A stretch of DNA of 64,000 nucleotides from Stropharia rugosoannulata (taxonomy: Eukaryota > Basidiomycota > Agaricomycetes > Agaricales > Strophariaceae): contig JANCIK010000004.1 of the NCBI GenBank assembly GCA_028532985.1, positions 3,782,001 to 3,846,000 on the forward strand, in the 5' to 3' direction. Position numbers and translations under genes: made by a program. Below, one piece after another: positions 1 to 11,710 of the stretch. Under the pieces are notes generated by a model. It ran no database searches. It saw only the letters and a program-made list of their open reading frames with translations, and was not told the DNA's origin. Every line of letters begins with the position of its first letter. Positions within the stretch are counted from its first letter, which is position 1.

Positions 1-4
1 AACA

Positions 5-427
5 TGTTCGAACATTGTTTGAACAGAGGCCAAACCAAATATAGACCACGCGGCCTGTCCAACCCCAATGCCCTTCCACGGCATCTGCTAATCGCGCGTT
101 GAACGCAGGCTCCTTCGTTGAAGAAGTATCATGTATATTTTGATAATTTCATGCAATTTGAGCATTATTTGAGGAGTTCTTATATACTTTGTACATGTGA
201 ATATACAAATGATTTCAGGACTCGGAAGACTGATAAAATTAAGTTATTACTACTATACGTACACTAATTGTGTAGTACATTAATCCAACTCTACAAGACT
301 ATGCAAAACATTGTGTGTGATGTGCTAACTTCTAAGACCCCTCGGTCGGCCAACGGTCGGTACCCCAGCTATAGCGGCCCGGACGGACGATCAGCATGGC
401 TGGACCCTGTTCGTCCATGTTCGAACA
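5..427. repeat. Possible small element with short inverted ends
   Basis: The segment begins with TGTTCGAACATTGTTTGAAC (5-24) and ends with an imperfect inverted counterpart, CTGTTCGTCCATGTTCGAAC (407-426). Both ends carry the palindrome TGTTCGAACA. Two further copies of GTTCGAACAT sit just outside, at 449-458 and 473-482. No coding potential is seen inside. A target-site duplication cannot be judged because the left flank is only four bases long. A non-autonomous DNA transposon is one reading; a cluster of palindromic protein-binding sites is another. Confidence 0.3.
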
Positions 428-496
428 ATGAATTAATGATGGCCTAACGTTCGAACATAATCGCTGGTTGACGTTCGAACATACGCCGTGCCAACA

Positions 497-887
497 CTGC
501 CCTCTACACCCTCACCACCATCATCTCTCTTTTGGTTGTCTTGTCATGAAAACGCAAGTCGGAGAATTCCTTGCTCACATTTATGCTCAGATAACGGTGA
601 GTACCTTCACGTTTTGCACGAGGTTTAGGCTCACAAATTTGAACAATTGAGTAGAGCAAAATAGATACTCCTTCATAGAATCATCTCACTTCAGTGTTGA
701 ATTAAATTTCCGCTCCGGCACCGTAAATGAAGGTGTTCTTACCGCAACACAACTAACCAATATATCGGGTTCTCGAACTATTTGGCCGGAGACAGCAAAC
801 GTACCTACCATTATGACGACAAAAGTAGGTCAGATTTTGGACTCTTCATTACCGATAAGAGAGACGTAGACTATGCATTGGATGTTT
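497..887 (+). pseudogene. Relic 3' end of a seven-helix membrane protein gene
   Basis: This stretch matches, nearly base for base, the reverse complement of about 15110-14690, which is the last two exons of the intact minus-strand membrane protein gene at 14713-16069. It keeps the end of exon 5 (MKTQVGEFLAHIYAQIT), the donor GTGAGTACC at 598, and most of the last exon with its C-terminal tail (for example NFRSGTVNEG and TATQLTNISG). The acceptor that reads AATGTAG in the intact gene is AATTTG here, part of the last helix is deleted, and the rest of the gene is absent. It is therefore a truncated duplicate and not a gene. The high identity points to a recent copy event. Confidence 0.8.
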
Positions 888-1807
888 AAGTACAGGGGGG
901 ATAATGTGAAACAAGGAATATTTCGCGGCGTAGCGTGCGGTCTTCACTTCGATAGTGAGTTGCTTTGATAGAGTTCCGGACTTGAATCGGATACTCAAAA
1001 TGACGGCTATTTCCCGGGCGCTTGCACGTGAAGTCAACGTTTTTGCTCTACTCCATCGTGGTCTGATCCCGTATGTGCTCTGCTATTCTGGGACAGGCTG
1101 GAAGGATCTACCTCGGAACATAGCATTGCTGGCACTAGGTGGTGCAATCGACCTAAAGTGTTATCGATGAAAGGCTGTGATGGTTCGTACCAATATTGTG
1201 TTCTGAAGCGTTAACGAGGTATGCGGTAACTGCAGCCGACGAAGAAGGGAGAAGGGAGACAGTGAGAAGGCTACCAGCCTGGAGGAACATATGCAGCGTG
1301 GAACACGGAAGGGAGAGCGGAGGGAGCGGAGGGAGTGATACATAGGTCATATCGGAGCTGTGAGTGATGGATCAATTGAAGGGCGGACACGAGGCTGACC
1401 GCGAGGACGCTTGTTTATTCGCACTGGACATCGGTTGCGGCCTCCTTTCTCTTCTTTTCCCTCCACCATCTCTTTCCTCCCATCCGCTCCCCCTTCCCCC
1501 CTTCTCTCCGTTCTGTTCCGTTTTCTTTCTGTTTTGACGTCTACCCTTTGTTCGCGAATCAAGCTTTACTTGGTGCCGTTTGAAGGACCGAAACGATCCC
1601 GAATAATTTCTTTGATTTGACTGTTCCCCTTTGACGATAATCTCCCGCTCCGCATCCACGAAATCTAGCTCACCCTCATCCTCTGGTGCGTAGTCCGTTT
1701 GTCAGTGATGTTCGAACTCTGACGTGGTCGTGGCCTGCTCGTCGCTGCTGCCAGCCTCGCATAGCACACATTTTTCCCATTCGCATCATCCTCGAAACCC
1801 TGCATAC
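888..1807. other. Upstream region of the large gene; pyrimidine-rich tract
   Basis: No convincing gene. About 1431-1530 is strongly pyrimidine-rich on the plus strand, as is common in front of transcription starts in filamentous fungi, and about 1216-1336 is purine-rich. Short open frames here are composition artefacts. Confidence 0.4.
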
Positions 1808-4800
1808 ATGCCCTCTTTCCTATCGCACGTGTACTCCAGCCCCCGCCCCTCTGCACCCCGCCCGACCACCGTCCACGACCTGGAAGTGCCGGCTCAGCCG
1901 CAGCCCAAATCCCGCGCGCTCCGTGCGGCACGACGTCTGCCCTTCCTCTTCGCCTCGTCGTACACCTCTACTCCGGCGTCTGGCACGCCTTCTGCTCCTC
2001 AACCTGCCGCTGCGCCGAGCGCACCCGCACCTTCGCCCTTGAAGACCCCCGCTGCCGACGCCGGCCCGTCAGCACTCGCAGCTGTATCTGTCCCGTTCCC
2101 CGCGCCTGCCTGGCTCAGTGCGCCGCCTCCCGAAACTACGACGAAACGGGCTGGGCCCCTCGCGTCTCTTACTATGGCCCGCGGGCGCACGCCCGCCGTT
2201 GGCCTGCACCGCACAGCGCGCAAGTCCCGCGCTCAGGCGACTGTGTCGCTCGATCACGCCAGTGCCACCGTCGGCGGGTTTTCCGCATCCGCGTCCCTAT
2301 CCCCACCCCCCGAGGTCGTGTCTGCCCCGGCGACGATGACCTCCTTCTCTATCACTGCCCCTGCACTGTGTGAGGCGCCCACCCCAGGTCAGCCTCCCTA
2401 TCCGGCTCCGGTCCCGCAGGCCGAGAACGTTCCCACCCCAAATGAGCAGCAGCGTGACGGCGTGTCTGCCTTATCGATATCCTCTACCACTACCACGACC
2501 ATCACGACCCTTTCCCCCACGCCGTCGTCGCCTACGATCGTCTCCCCGCACATGTCATCCTCTGCGCCGCGGGCCCACGTTTCTTTGGCGGCCCACGCCC
2601 AACACACGAGCATACATTCGAATATGCAACAACCGAGGCGCAGCGCGAGCCGGGTGGCACTCCGCGGTCTGCTGGTCGACGTCGCCGTCGGCCCTTCAGG
2701 AGGGGCGAGTGGAAGTGGGATCGGGGAAGAGACGAACAGCGTGCCGTTCCCGCGGAGCTCGCCGACGAGCCCCGTCGCACAGGTCAGGGCCCCGCTTCTA
2801 GTCCCTGGCCCCACTGCTGCTGTGCCCGCTGACACGCTTACGCAGACCTCCTCTCAGGGCGTTGCATACACGCCTAGTACCGGCGCCGCATACACGCACG
2901 CATACACGCATGCAAGCGTCGCACGGCATGCGGACAAGAACGTTCAAGCCCACGTGCATGGTATGGTGGAGGTGCGCGTGCAGACGAACGTCGTGGTCGA
3001 GGATGAGGATGGCGATCTCAGTAGAGATGAACAGGCTGTTGGAGGAAAGGAGGATGAGGAAGAGGAAGATAACGGCACACTGTACCTCACCGCTCTGTCG
3101 TCCCCCGTTACACCCGTGTCCGCAAACGCCGCCGGAACCCAATCTAAGTCGCCAACCGTTGTACAAGCGCCGGGTATCGAGCAGTCGCTCTCTGGCTCGT
3201 CTACATCCTCCTCGTCTTCATCCTCATCTGCCTCATCTACCTCGGAATATGCGTTCTCTGGGGTGGAGTCAGACACCTCCGTCGAGGTTACGGACGGCGA
3301 GGGTAAATCTGCGAAGCATAGTACCGGGACGAACATTTCCACCGTGAACGCATACGAGAGCGGGAATGGCGATATGACCGGGGACTCCAGCGAGAGCGAC
3401 ACAACGGACAGCGATCGCGATCTAGAAAGGGAGCGGCAGAGGGAAAGGGATATCGCAAGGGTGCTCAGCGCCTTCCCCGCCCCGCCGCGCTTCGTCCCGC
3501 CCTCTCCTATTTCACCGAGGGAGATGATGAACGGGCACAAGAAGGCTGCGTCGTGGTCGCCTACGTCTTCGGAAGGGCCTGTGGCTTCTGGTTCTGGTTC
3601 AGGTTCGTCTAGATGGGCGCAAGGCAGCCCTGTCCAGAATACGCCTATTATCGCGGTGCCTGTGCCTGTGCGTTCGTCTGGCCCATCTTTGTCTGCACCC
3701 TCTGTGCCTACGCCATCTTCCTCCTCATCAACTGCCCCACCGTTGTCTACCCACCCGCACGCACCTGCGCTGACGCTCGACACCGCAGCCGCGCGGAGCA
3801 CGATGCAGTCACCTACGCCGCGCCAGCCGATCTCGCCCATTGCGAAGCGCACCGCGCTTCCTCTCGCTCTCGCCTTCGGACCCATTGGACATGCGCGTGG
3901 TGCACAGGCCGGAGGGGCTATCGCGGTAGGGCAGGTTCAAAGGAGGGAGAGGCGCGGGAGTGGGGTCGTCAGGCGCCCCAGTACGCTGGCTCAGACGCAG
4001 ATGCAGAAGATGCGGGGCGTGCAGAAGGACATTCTAGCACCGGCTCCCGTGCCCACTTCTGCTCCGGCTATAGTATCTGCCCCAGTGAAGCGTGTCCCAA
4101 GGAGGAGCATCGTGGACGACCGGGAGGCGGAGGAGGAGAGCGTGCTTCCTACTGTTCCTGCTGGTACTGTTGCGACTACGAATGTTGATATTGTCCTTAC
4201 GACAGTGGACGCCGTTACTACGAAGGTAGATGGAGGGGACGATGAAGATGAGGTTGTGCTGTTGCCGGTATCAGTGCCGACTTTGGCTGTGAATACGCCT
4301 GCTGCTGCCGTTGAGAAGACGAGCGATAAAGGGAAGGAGAAGGAGCGGGAAGCTGCTGCTGAATGTGCCGCACCGACTGAAATGCTACCGACACCAGATG
4401 CGATACCGACGATGGGCGCGGTGACAGCAACGGCCGCGGTGCTGACGCGCACGCGCATAGCACAGAGCGTCGCGCTCGCCGAGGTCGCGGAGGGCGTCGC
4501 TGACGACGCGCACGCCGGCGTTGACAACTATGCTGTGCCGCCCCCGCCATACACGCTATCCCCGCCTGCCCTTGCCGCGCCCGTTCTGGCGGTTGATGTT
4601 GCGAGTACCCATCGTGATGTTGACCTGGTCCGGGACATGAGAGATGTGGCAATAGGGAGTGACGAGCAGGAGTGTGTCGAGGCGCAAACGCAGACCGTAC
4701 CACAGGTCCTCACGCAGAACCCGACGCAGAACCCGACGCGCGGCGATGATATGGTGCAGGAGTACACTCAAAGAGAAGTGACTGTTGTCGCGCCGACGCC

Positions 4801-6598
4801 CCGTCGCGCGCAAAGCGGTGTGCCTGCTATTGAGGTCCCGCAGACCGCCGTCCCTACGAAGGAGAAGAAAGAAGAGTTGTGGGAGACGGGTGACCGTGAC
4901 ACACCTGCGCCTGGGTTGACGGATGAGGGCCATGCTACGGAGGAGGTTCAGTATCCCGCAGAGAAAGTCTTATGTCCCACAAAAGATAACAACAGAGGAT
5001 ACAACCCAAGCGACTTCGTCATCCGCGGCGAAACCGGCTGCGAGTACAACGGCGTCGTGTACCCCTCACCAAAGCACGCCTGCGTCGCGCGAGCTAAGCA
5101 CATCATGTCACTCGCCCCGCCCGTCGACCCAGAGTACGCCGCGCGGTACATCACATACAAGTTCGACTCGTGCGGGCAGCGCTACGCCATCCTGCCCCGA
5201 CGCGCGCGCCTCCCGCCTGCCCAGCTCCGCATCCTGCATGACCTATTCCGTACTGTTGTTACTGGTTTGGAGAGGCGGAACCGCGCGGAGCAAGCAATGC
5301 AGGCCGCTGCAGCCGCTGCCAGCCGTCCTTCTTCCGCACTCTCGTCTGCCTCGGACGGGGCGCTGTCTCGCACGAATACACCCGAGCCTACCGCGTGGTG
5401 GTCCCCACATGGATCGCGTGCCGGCTCGCCTGCACCTTTTGGTGCGAGCCGTAGAGGGGACATCGCGTTTGGTCGCGTGCCGCTCGTCGAGGACGAGGTC
5501 GAGCCGCTGCAAGATGCGAGTACAGGCGCAACCGCGGACCTGCCCGAGCGCTTCGCAGATGATGACGACCGTATTGTGCTCGCGCCCCCGCCTCCGCCCC
5601 CGCCCGTACCGAGCCCCTCAGGCAGCCCGCCCCCACAGATGCGCGTGGCTGCGGAACGCGCGATGGCGCGCTTCTTCGCGGAGCAGGCGGCGCTTGCGGC
5701 TGAGCATGAGCGTGCGCGCGCGGAAGCCCAGGAACGCGCGAAGCTCGCAGAGCAGGCGCGGTATGCACGACGCCGTGCGCGTGTTCAGCTCGATGTGCAG
5801 GACGCGATACTCGCTATCCGCTTGAGGAGGCGGCTGCTGGGTCAGGGTGTGACGGAGGCGGAGCTTGAGGTCGTGATCGACGATGAGGACGATAATGGTG
5901 CGGAGGGCGAGACGGAGGGCGACGAGGCGAGGGGCGACTTGGAGCTTCCTGAGGGTGTGGAGCTCGAGGATGATGAGGACGAGGAGGCGATGGCCGCTTG
6001 CGAGGCTGAAATGCAACGCGAGCGGGAGGCGCGTCGTGCTGCTGCTGTTTTGGCGGTGGCTGCCTCACCGATGCCCACCCCGGGCAAAGCAGCCCCTACG
6101 ACTTCTCTTTCTGTGTCCGCCCCCGCGGACGATGACGACGAGATACTGCTTACCCACTCCCGGTCTGCTGTCGATGCCCCCACGAAAGGAATGAACGTAC
6201 AGGAGTTCACTACGCCTCCTCCTACGACGACGACGACTACCACCAAGGAGACCAAAACCTCGCCCGCACCCATTCCGATCCGGACGCGCAAAACATCAGG
6301 CTCCCCACGCCCAACGCATAAAAACTCTAGCGCGCCCATGTCCACGCCCCCGCCGTCTCCGCCCCCGCCCCCGGCATACACCATATCCTCGATGGTCGCA
6401 TTCCTGACGTTCAACCACCGCTACGCACACTCAGGGCGGCGCCACGGCTCGTCGCAGCGCTCGAAGTGCCGCAGCCCGCTTGCGACGGTTGCGTGGATGG
6501 GGGACGGCGCGTCCGGCGTGCTAGATGAAGACGCGGAGGACGAGGAGGTGTGGGACTGCGAGACCGTCGTCGAGTGGTACGCGGGCGGGATGGATTGA
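1808..6598 (+). CDS. Large, mostly disordered protein of unknown function (1596 aa, single exon)
   Basis: One uninterrupted frame of 4.8 kb with high GC at third positions. The frame is open from about 1724, but the first ATG is at 1808. Most of the protein is Ala/Pro/Ser/Thr-rich and of low complexity. There is a Ser run near residue 475, acidic stretches near 420 and 1380-1420, and an Ala/Glu/Arg-rich, probably helical segment near residues 1280-1350 (repeated AEQA/ERA patterns). The most complex, probably folded part is around residues 1060-1150, with Cys, Tyr and aromatic residues (GETGCEYNGVVYPSPKHAC, then YKFDSCGQRYAILP). The last 70 residues are also ordered-looking and end in an acidic, Trp-containing tail. 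No signal peptide or membrane helix is evident. I do not recognise the family. The lack of introns across 4.8 kb is unlike the rest of the window. Confidence 0.7.
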   Translation: MPSFLSHVYSSPRPSAPRPTTVHDLEVPAQPQPKSRALRAARRLPFLFASSYTSTPASGTPSAPQPAAAPSAPAPSPLKTPAADAGPSALAAVSVPFPAPAWLSAPPPETTTKRAGPLASLTMARGRTPAVGLHRTARKSRAQATVSLDHASATVGGFSASASLSPPPEVVSAPATMTSFSITAPALCEAPTPGQPPYPAPVPQAENVPTPNEQQRDGVSALSISSTTTTTITTLSPTPSSPTIVSPHMSSSAPRAHVSLAAHAQHTSIHSNMQQPRRSASRVALRGLLVDVAVGPSGGASGSGIGEETNSVPFPRSSPTSPVAQVRAPLLVPGPTAAVPADTLTQTSSQGVAYTPSTGAAYTHAYTHASVARHADKNVQAHVHGMVEVRVQTNVVVEDEDGDLSRDEQAVGGKEDEEEEDNGTLYLTALSSPVTPVSANAAGTQSKSPTVVQAPGIEQSLSGSSTSSSSSSSSASSTSEYAFSGVESDTSVEVTDGEGKSAKHSTGTNISTVNAYESGNGDMTGDSSESDTTDSDRDLERERQRERDIARVLSAFPAPPRFVPPSPISPREMMNGHKKAASWSPTSSEGPVASGSGSGSSRWAQGSPVQNTPIIAVPVPVRSSGPSLSAPSVPTPSSSSSTAPPLSTHPHAPALTLDTAAARSTMQSPTPRQPISPIAKRTALPLALAFGPIGHARGAQAGGAIAVGQVQRRERRGSGVVRRPSTLAQTQMQKMRGVQKDILAPAPVPTSAPAIVSAPVKRVPRRSIVDDREAEEESVLPTVPAGTVATTNVDIVLTTVDAVTTKVDGGDDEDEVVLLPVSVPTLAVNTPAAAVEKTSDKGKEKEREAAAECAAPTEMLPTPDAIPTMGAVTATAAVLTRTRIAQSVALAEVAEGVADDAHAGVDNYAVPPPPYTLSPPALAAPVLAVDVASTHRDVDLVRDMRDVAIGSDEQECVEAQTQTVPQVLTQNPTQNPTRGDDMVQEYTQREVTVVAPTPRRAQSGVPAIEVPQTAVPTKEKKEELWETGDRDTPAPGLTDEGHATEEVQYPAEKVLCPTKDNNRGYNPSDFVIRGETGCEYNGVVYPSPKHACVARAKHIMSLAPPVDPEYAARYITYKFDSCGQRYAILPRRARLPPAQLRILHDLFRTVVTGLERRNRAEQAMQAAAAAASRPSSALSSASDGALSRTNTPEPTAWWSPHGSRAGSPAPFGASRRGDIAFGRVPLVEDEVEPLQDASTGATADLPERFADDDDRIVLAPPPPPPPVPSPSGSPPPQMRVAAERAMARFFAEQAALAAEHERARAEAQERAKLAEQARYARRRARVQLDVQDAILAIRLRRRLLGQGVTEAELEVVIDDEDDNGAEGETEGDEARGDLELPEGVELEDDEDEEAMAACEAEMQREREARRAAAVLAVAASPMPTPGKAAPTTSLSVSAPADDDDEILLTHSRSAVDAPTKGMNVQEFTTPPPTTTTTTTKETKTSPAPIPIRTRKTSGSPRPTHKNSSAPMSTPPPSPPPPPAYTISSMVAFLTFNHRYAHSGRRHGSSQRSKCRSPLATVAWMGDGASGVLDEDAEDEEVWDCETVVEWYAGGMD

Positions 6599-9500
6599 GG
6601 TGTCTGCCCTGCCCCCCCCCCTTTTTTTTTTCTTTTTTCTCTTAATTTTTTTTCTGGTTCATCGTGTTTATCATATTCATCATGGATTGTCCAGGACATC
6701 TGAACTGGATGCGCCTCTGGATAGATATGGGCACGCGGACTCGCCCCCGCTCTCCGCCTTGACTGGCGTCTGATGGGCTGGCTGGGTGTACCGCGTCGCT
6801 CACGCTCTGTCCCTAGACGTGCTTTCTTTTTTTTCTCTATGCGAATGTCTCTTACGAGATGACGGTGCCTCCTCCCTTCTGGTCGAGTTGAGGGTTTTTT
6901 TTCTTCGTGCTCCCACATTTCGGTTATGTTCTATTATTTTCTCCTTCATGTTTTTCTGCACTGCGACAGCCCTATAATTCAACAAACCAACAAGCCAAAA
7001 AAAAAAAAAAAAACGGCCCGCTATGCCGCATGGTATCTATTTCTATGCAGGTACACACGCACACCCAACTATTTACCTGTCCGACGTCTATGCACGACAG
7101 TCTGCTCCACTTTCGATGACTACCACCGCCGCCCAACCCACACGCCATGTCTATGCGCGATAATCTCCCCCCTTCAATACATATCCCCACTGCCCTATGC
7201 CTCGCTTTACACCACCTACTACGCGCCGTCACCGCTCCTCCTGTGCCATTTTCCTGGTCGCAGTCGAGTTCGATGCACTGCCCTGGCGTTCTTAATGTTG
7301 GGCACATGTGCCCGTCCAGCTCCGTCCGTCTTGACGACACTCACAAAGTTAAACATTGAACTACACCCGCTATCGACGTAGCACATTAACGACCCCTTAC
7401 GATTCTGGAATCACTTCCCCAGCCCCCCTCCGCGTTCCCCGCTGCAGGCTTCCGGTGAGCGAGGTCCGAGGATGCTTCCACGTTACGCCCTCTTTACGAC
7501 CGCTCCACACACACTCCTCAGCAGACAGCAGCCAGAGACCGCCCATCCAAGTCACATCCATGGATATGTGATCGCGATGGTGATTTTGAATTCCCTTTTG
7601 ACTTTGATAGCCTGACGGTATTCATTCTTGCTGCTCTATGCTACGTACATGCATATAAACATAGTTTGTCCCCCTATCTGCGCCGCGCGCCCCGCTATCT
7701 GCAGTCTGCGTTCGAGTGTTTTGCGATGATAACGCCATTACTCACATTCTTTGATGCCCTGTCGCCTGTCACGCGTTGAACAGCGTGTTGGCGGTGGTAT
7801 CGTGCAATATATGTTTTTGAATTAAGTACCATGGGATGGAAACGGTGTCTTGGTTTTCCGTAAGTCGGTGTGTGCCTTTGCTTGTTTCCGTGCTCGTCGT
7901 CGTGGGTATCAAAGAGCGGAGACAGACAATATCCCGTTCATATCCGCTCTTGCGGGCATTTTTGAAACTGATGTTCGTGGGTACAGTACTCGAGGCGACG
8001 TCTCCGTATCCGTTCATATGGGCGAAATTGAGAGGGCCTGTGACGCTGGGCAACGGAGCGACGTAATGTACTCCTTCCTCGCCTTGACCGTGTGATAATG
8101 TACCCAGCAGTGAGTATATGAGCGCCGTCGCGTGGTTTACCCATTCTTGTATTCCACCACGAACATTATTAAATATATGATGAGCTAAAAATAGCCGCAT
8201 AACTCGCGTGGCAGTGGTTCCTCTCTCCACTACACACACCGGATGTATGTACCCGCCGCGGTACTACAGCGGTGAGGTACCGAGGGTGTGCACAGCTGTC
8301 TATTGGACGTCGAAGCTTCTACACGATCGTACATGCCGTCACCCAGATGCGCGGGGAGCGGCAGGAATTTTCAGGAGCGGGGGGGCTAAGAATATACTGC
8401 GAGATGTATAACCTCTGCCACGGGAATTATTCGCCATATGTGTGGGTATGCCGAGCAGGGCCAGAACAACGTCGTCATCGGGAGCCCGGCGCCGCGCTCG
8501 GCAGGCAGCATGTTCAGCGCCCTACTGCCCAAACGTCGCTCGGCCGGGTGCGCCACCGAGAAAGTGCGCGATTTCGCAGGAGCGCCGTTCACAGACGTGC
8601 CAGCGCATATCGCACATGTATATTATTAACCACCCCAGAGCCTGCCATTTAGAGTCCATATGTTCCATGCCTGTACGCAGTACTTAATCGCCGTGAACGC
8701 AGGACATGCTGCTCGGGAGCATGAGAGACGATCGCAGGGCAGATATGGAAGTCTCAAACGCTGTGGTCTCTCTGCAGATGCGGGGATACGGCTCTTGCAC
8801 GGCTCTTGCTCGTGCGATTATTGGACAGTAATTAATTGCCCCCGATGCGGGCTTCCTGGGAAGGAGGGGGAGATAGACCACGACAGTGTGACCTTTTGTC
8901 ATCTTTCAGCTCGAAGGTTTCGGATGGTATTGTCAATCTTGTAGCGCTCGCTAACTTGAACGGTGTAAAGGTCTCCCGAAGTCCTTGAAGTCTTAACATT
9001 GTGCCGATGTCGTACAATTGTACGCGCAACCCTGGTTGCCTGGAGTCTCAATGAAGAAAAAGATCGATAAATCCGAAATATAACTTGGTCACCCGATAGG
9101 CAACCGATAGGTCCATATAGAATTTTTTTCAGTTCAGTTCTATAGCCCTCCCATACGGCCTGAGTACGCTCCATGGAGCTAGGCATCTACCCTTGCATAG
9201 CAAAACACGACGCAGAGTGGTAATCTAGCCTGACACACCAATCTTTTATCAGATAAGACCATCTCACAGTACGTGTAACAAGCACTGCGGTCTTTCACAA
9301 GGTTTTCATTCTGGTCTGGTCAATGGCGTACTAAATACAGTTAACGAAGCTAGATATTACATTATACAGACATTTGGTGCCCTTAAGATGTCTTGCGCAC
9401 GATGACCCAGACCCGATAGTTTCAAGTGCGAAACAAAGTTCGAATGTGATAATTCAGACCACCTTCAATGTATTTTTCCCATAAGGGGGTACGCTCACAG

Positions 9501-9774
9501 ATGCATAGCAATAAGGCCGATGATCATATCTCACAGCTGACTGAGTACATGGCGCTCTGTCTATGTACTTTGTTGTAAATTACAAAAAAATCGATTAGAT
9601 TATAACCTATTAGAGACTAGATAAATAGCGAATGACGACGACCTACAAATATGAACAGGATATCTCAATCGATGACCAACTCTATGTATGTCTCTACAGT
9701 GTTCTTATCTGTGCTCCGGGGGGTGTAATAAGGTAGAAGTCCTGTCCTTCAAGTTCCGGGAAATGCTCAGCGTC
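6599..9774. other. Long intergenic region without a recognisable gene
   Basis: After the stop there is a C-run followed by a T-run (about 6610-6640) and an A17 tract near 7000. Several open frames of 60-156 codons exist (for example 7769-8239 on the minus strand), but none shows a family motif, plausible codon bias or joinable exons. Part of it, near 8200-8900, could be a decayed gene that I cannot identify. Confidence 0.4.
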
Positions 9775-10864
9775 TCATCTCTTGTGCGACCCAACGGCAG
9801 ATAGCACAAGACGCCATCCAACCGGATCATCCTTCTTCATGTTGACGCCTAGCTTATCAAATCGATCCCACCACCATCGATCCATAATGTCAAATCCTGC
9901 GTCAGACTTTCTTGGCGTTGTCCTTGAAAGCCATGGCTTATCTGCAAAGATGTAATGCAAACACCGTATAGCTCCCTCGGACCACATAGAAGGATGAACA
10001 TTGCGATGAGACCGCAGAGCGTTGTAATACCAAGGAATGGGGCACCAACTGCCCTTGAAATACTCTGTGAGTAGATCTTGGTCTGGAAAAGCCCACTCTG
10101 CGACCCTGGGATTCGTATTCAAAAAATGTAGGATGCCAAATAGGAGCTCTTTCGATGGTTCAATGACGACAGTGCCTGAATTTAATTGCGAGTACGGGCG
10201 GGGTGCTCCTTCAAATCCATGCGGCGCTGTTGCGTACGGTGACTTGACCGTACTGTAGGCACAATTTGATGGTTTCCTGTAGTGTATACTTCTTTAAATG
10301 TGCTGTGTATATAGCGAGCGGTTGACTTACCAGTCTCTGGGATAGTGTTGGAGCCCTCGTGGATTACACGCGCATACATGAACAGCTCCGATACGATGTC
10401 CGCGGAGATCGGTGTCCATGAGCTCGTCCATGTTTCTCAAAACTATCATATCACTGTCGAGCAATACTATCCTCTGCAGGCCGTTCATGAATAACATTAT
10501 GTTTATTTAAATGACCTCGTCTCACCTCGTAATCTGTCAGCCCAAATGCCCTACATATGAGAGTCAGATTTGGAAAGAAAAATTGACGGAGACAAGCGCA
10601 CCTTAATTTAGTCCAAGTGTCAGCAAAGCGCGTATCGTGGGTGTGAAGATTATGTTTCCCGTCAGGCGGGCGTATGCTCTCCACATCTATGACAGTGATT
10701 CGCTGTCTTCGAAGCACCTTCTTTGCATCCTTTGGCAATGCGGTCGTGACCATTACGACGAGACCATAGCGTGACCTTACTTCTCGCAAAGACTGGCTTA
10801 AGACCAAGACGCCCGCAAGGTAGGATACTGAAGTGAGTAGAGTGACGAACGCTTTGTTGCCCAT
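9775..10864 (-). CDS. Glycosyltransferase family 8 (glycogenin/galactinol-synthase-like)
   Basis: Four exons on the minus strand (10864-10602, 10550-10526, 10473-10331, 10276-9775) join to 933 nt, 310 aa. The start opens directly into the fold (MGNKAFVTLLTSVSYLAGVL), as usual for GT8. Family marks are the metal-binding DSD motif after an RIVLL strand (LLDSDMIVLRN), the stretch HVCACNPRGLQHYPRDW, the NCAY motif, and LNSGTVVIEPS. GT8 enzymes transfer a sugar from a nucleotide donor with retention of configuration; the donor and acceptor cannot be told from sequence. There is no signal peptide, so it is probably cytosolic. The acceptor at 10277 was chosen over a later one because it restores the conserved DWxPxNCAY. 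It looks intact. Neighbours give no functional hint. Confidence 0.88.
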
Positions 10865-11710
10865 GAGACGCGCGCGAGTGAGGTCGAGAAAGGGCTGATG
10901 GTTTAGAACGCGAAACGCATGAGCATTTAAGAGGACTCCGGCATAACCGTTACCTTTTAAAATATCGTGAATTTTATTTGACTGATATGCTCCCGCCTAG
11001 TGCAATTTATTTTTATGTACATACGCAGCACTCCTCATCTCAGACACCGCATCAACTGCACTCAACCTTTAAGACTCACACTGGATGCCTTGCATTCACT
11101 TGGTGATATCCCCATATTCAAGACCGAGAATTTTCTCTGTGGCTGATCAATGAGGATAAGAATATCCCGGCTACTATTTTTGTGATTAACAACCCGGGGC
11201 AGTGCCTTTTCTTGGGCAAACTGTTTTTGTTTTCATAATCTTTCATATCCGTCATCGAGATTGATTATAGCCACGGGATCTGATGCAGTCGGATCGCCGG
11301 AGGTCACCGGTCAGCTCCACGGGAAAACCTTACGGATGAAATACCTCCGATGCTGGAACAAACTTTCACTTTCAGCTCCGATGACACGCCCACCATCTGT
11401 TCTATTCTGCATTTTGCACTATCATATCTTGTAGCTTACCCTCTTCATCGTCTAACGAAGGCCTCTGATTTGCAACAACATATTCATTCTTCTTATACTC
11501 TCCTATAGTCGACAGCAAGTATGCTTCATGCTTACACCTCGAAGAGAAGAGAAGGAGGTCCTTCTGGGAGTCCGGACCGTTCTATAGACCACTTGGCCAA
11601 CCACCTGAGCCAATATTTTATAGTATATGATGAACTTTCACTTCTGAAATCTCCGTGTCTCTTATAAAGTACGTCAAAGGAACCAAGGAAGATTCTAATA
11701 CTACTTCATC
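10865..11710. other. Divergent intergenic region
   Basis: This lies between the divergently transcribed GT8 and GH105 genes, so it should hold both promoters. Apart from the TATA-like box noted separately I see no firm site. Confidence 0.4.
11663..11668 (+). promoter_or_regulatory. TATA-like box of the GH105 gene
   Basis: TATAAA lies 43 bases before the start codon at 11711. The position is plausible for a fungal core promoter with a short leader. It is not tested and such hexamers are common in AT-rich DNA. Confidence 0.3.

Noticed and set aside
2944..3885. 313-codon open frame on the minus strand opposite the large gene
   Set aside because: It is a shadow of the GC-rich, low-complexity coding strand; its content mirrors the Ser/Ala/Pro runs of the plus-strand protein.
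7769..8239. 156-codon minus-strand frame
   Set aside because: No motif, no flanking exons and ordinary composition; length alone is not enough in this sequence.
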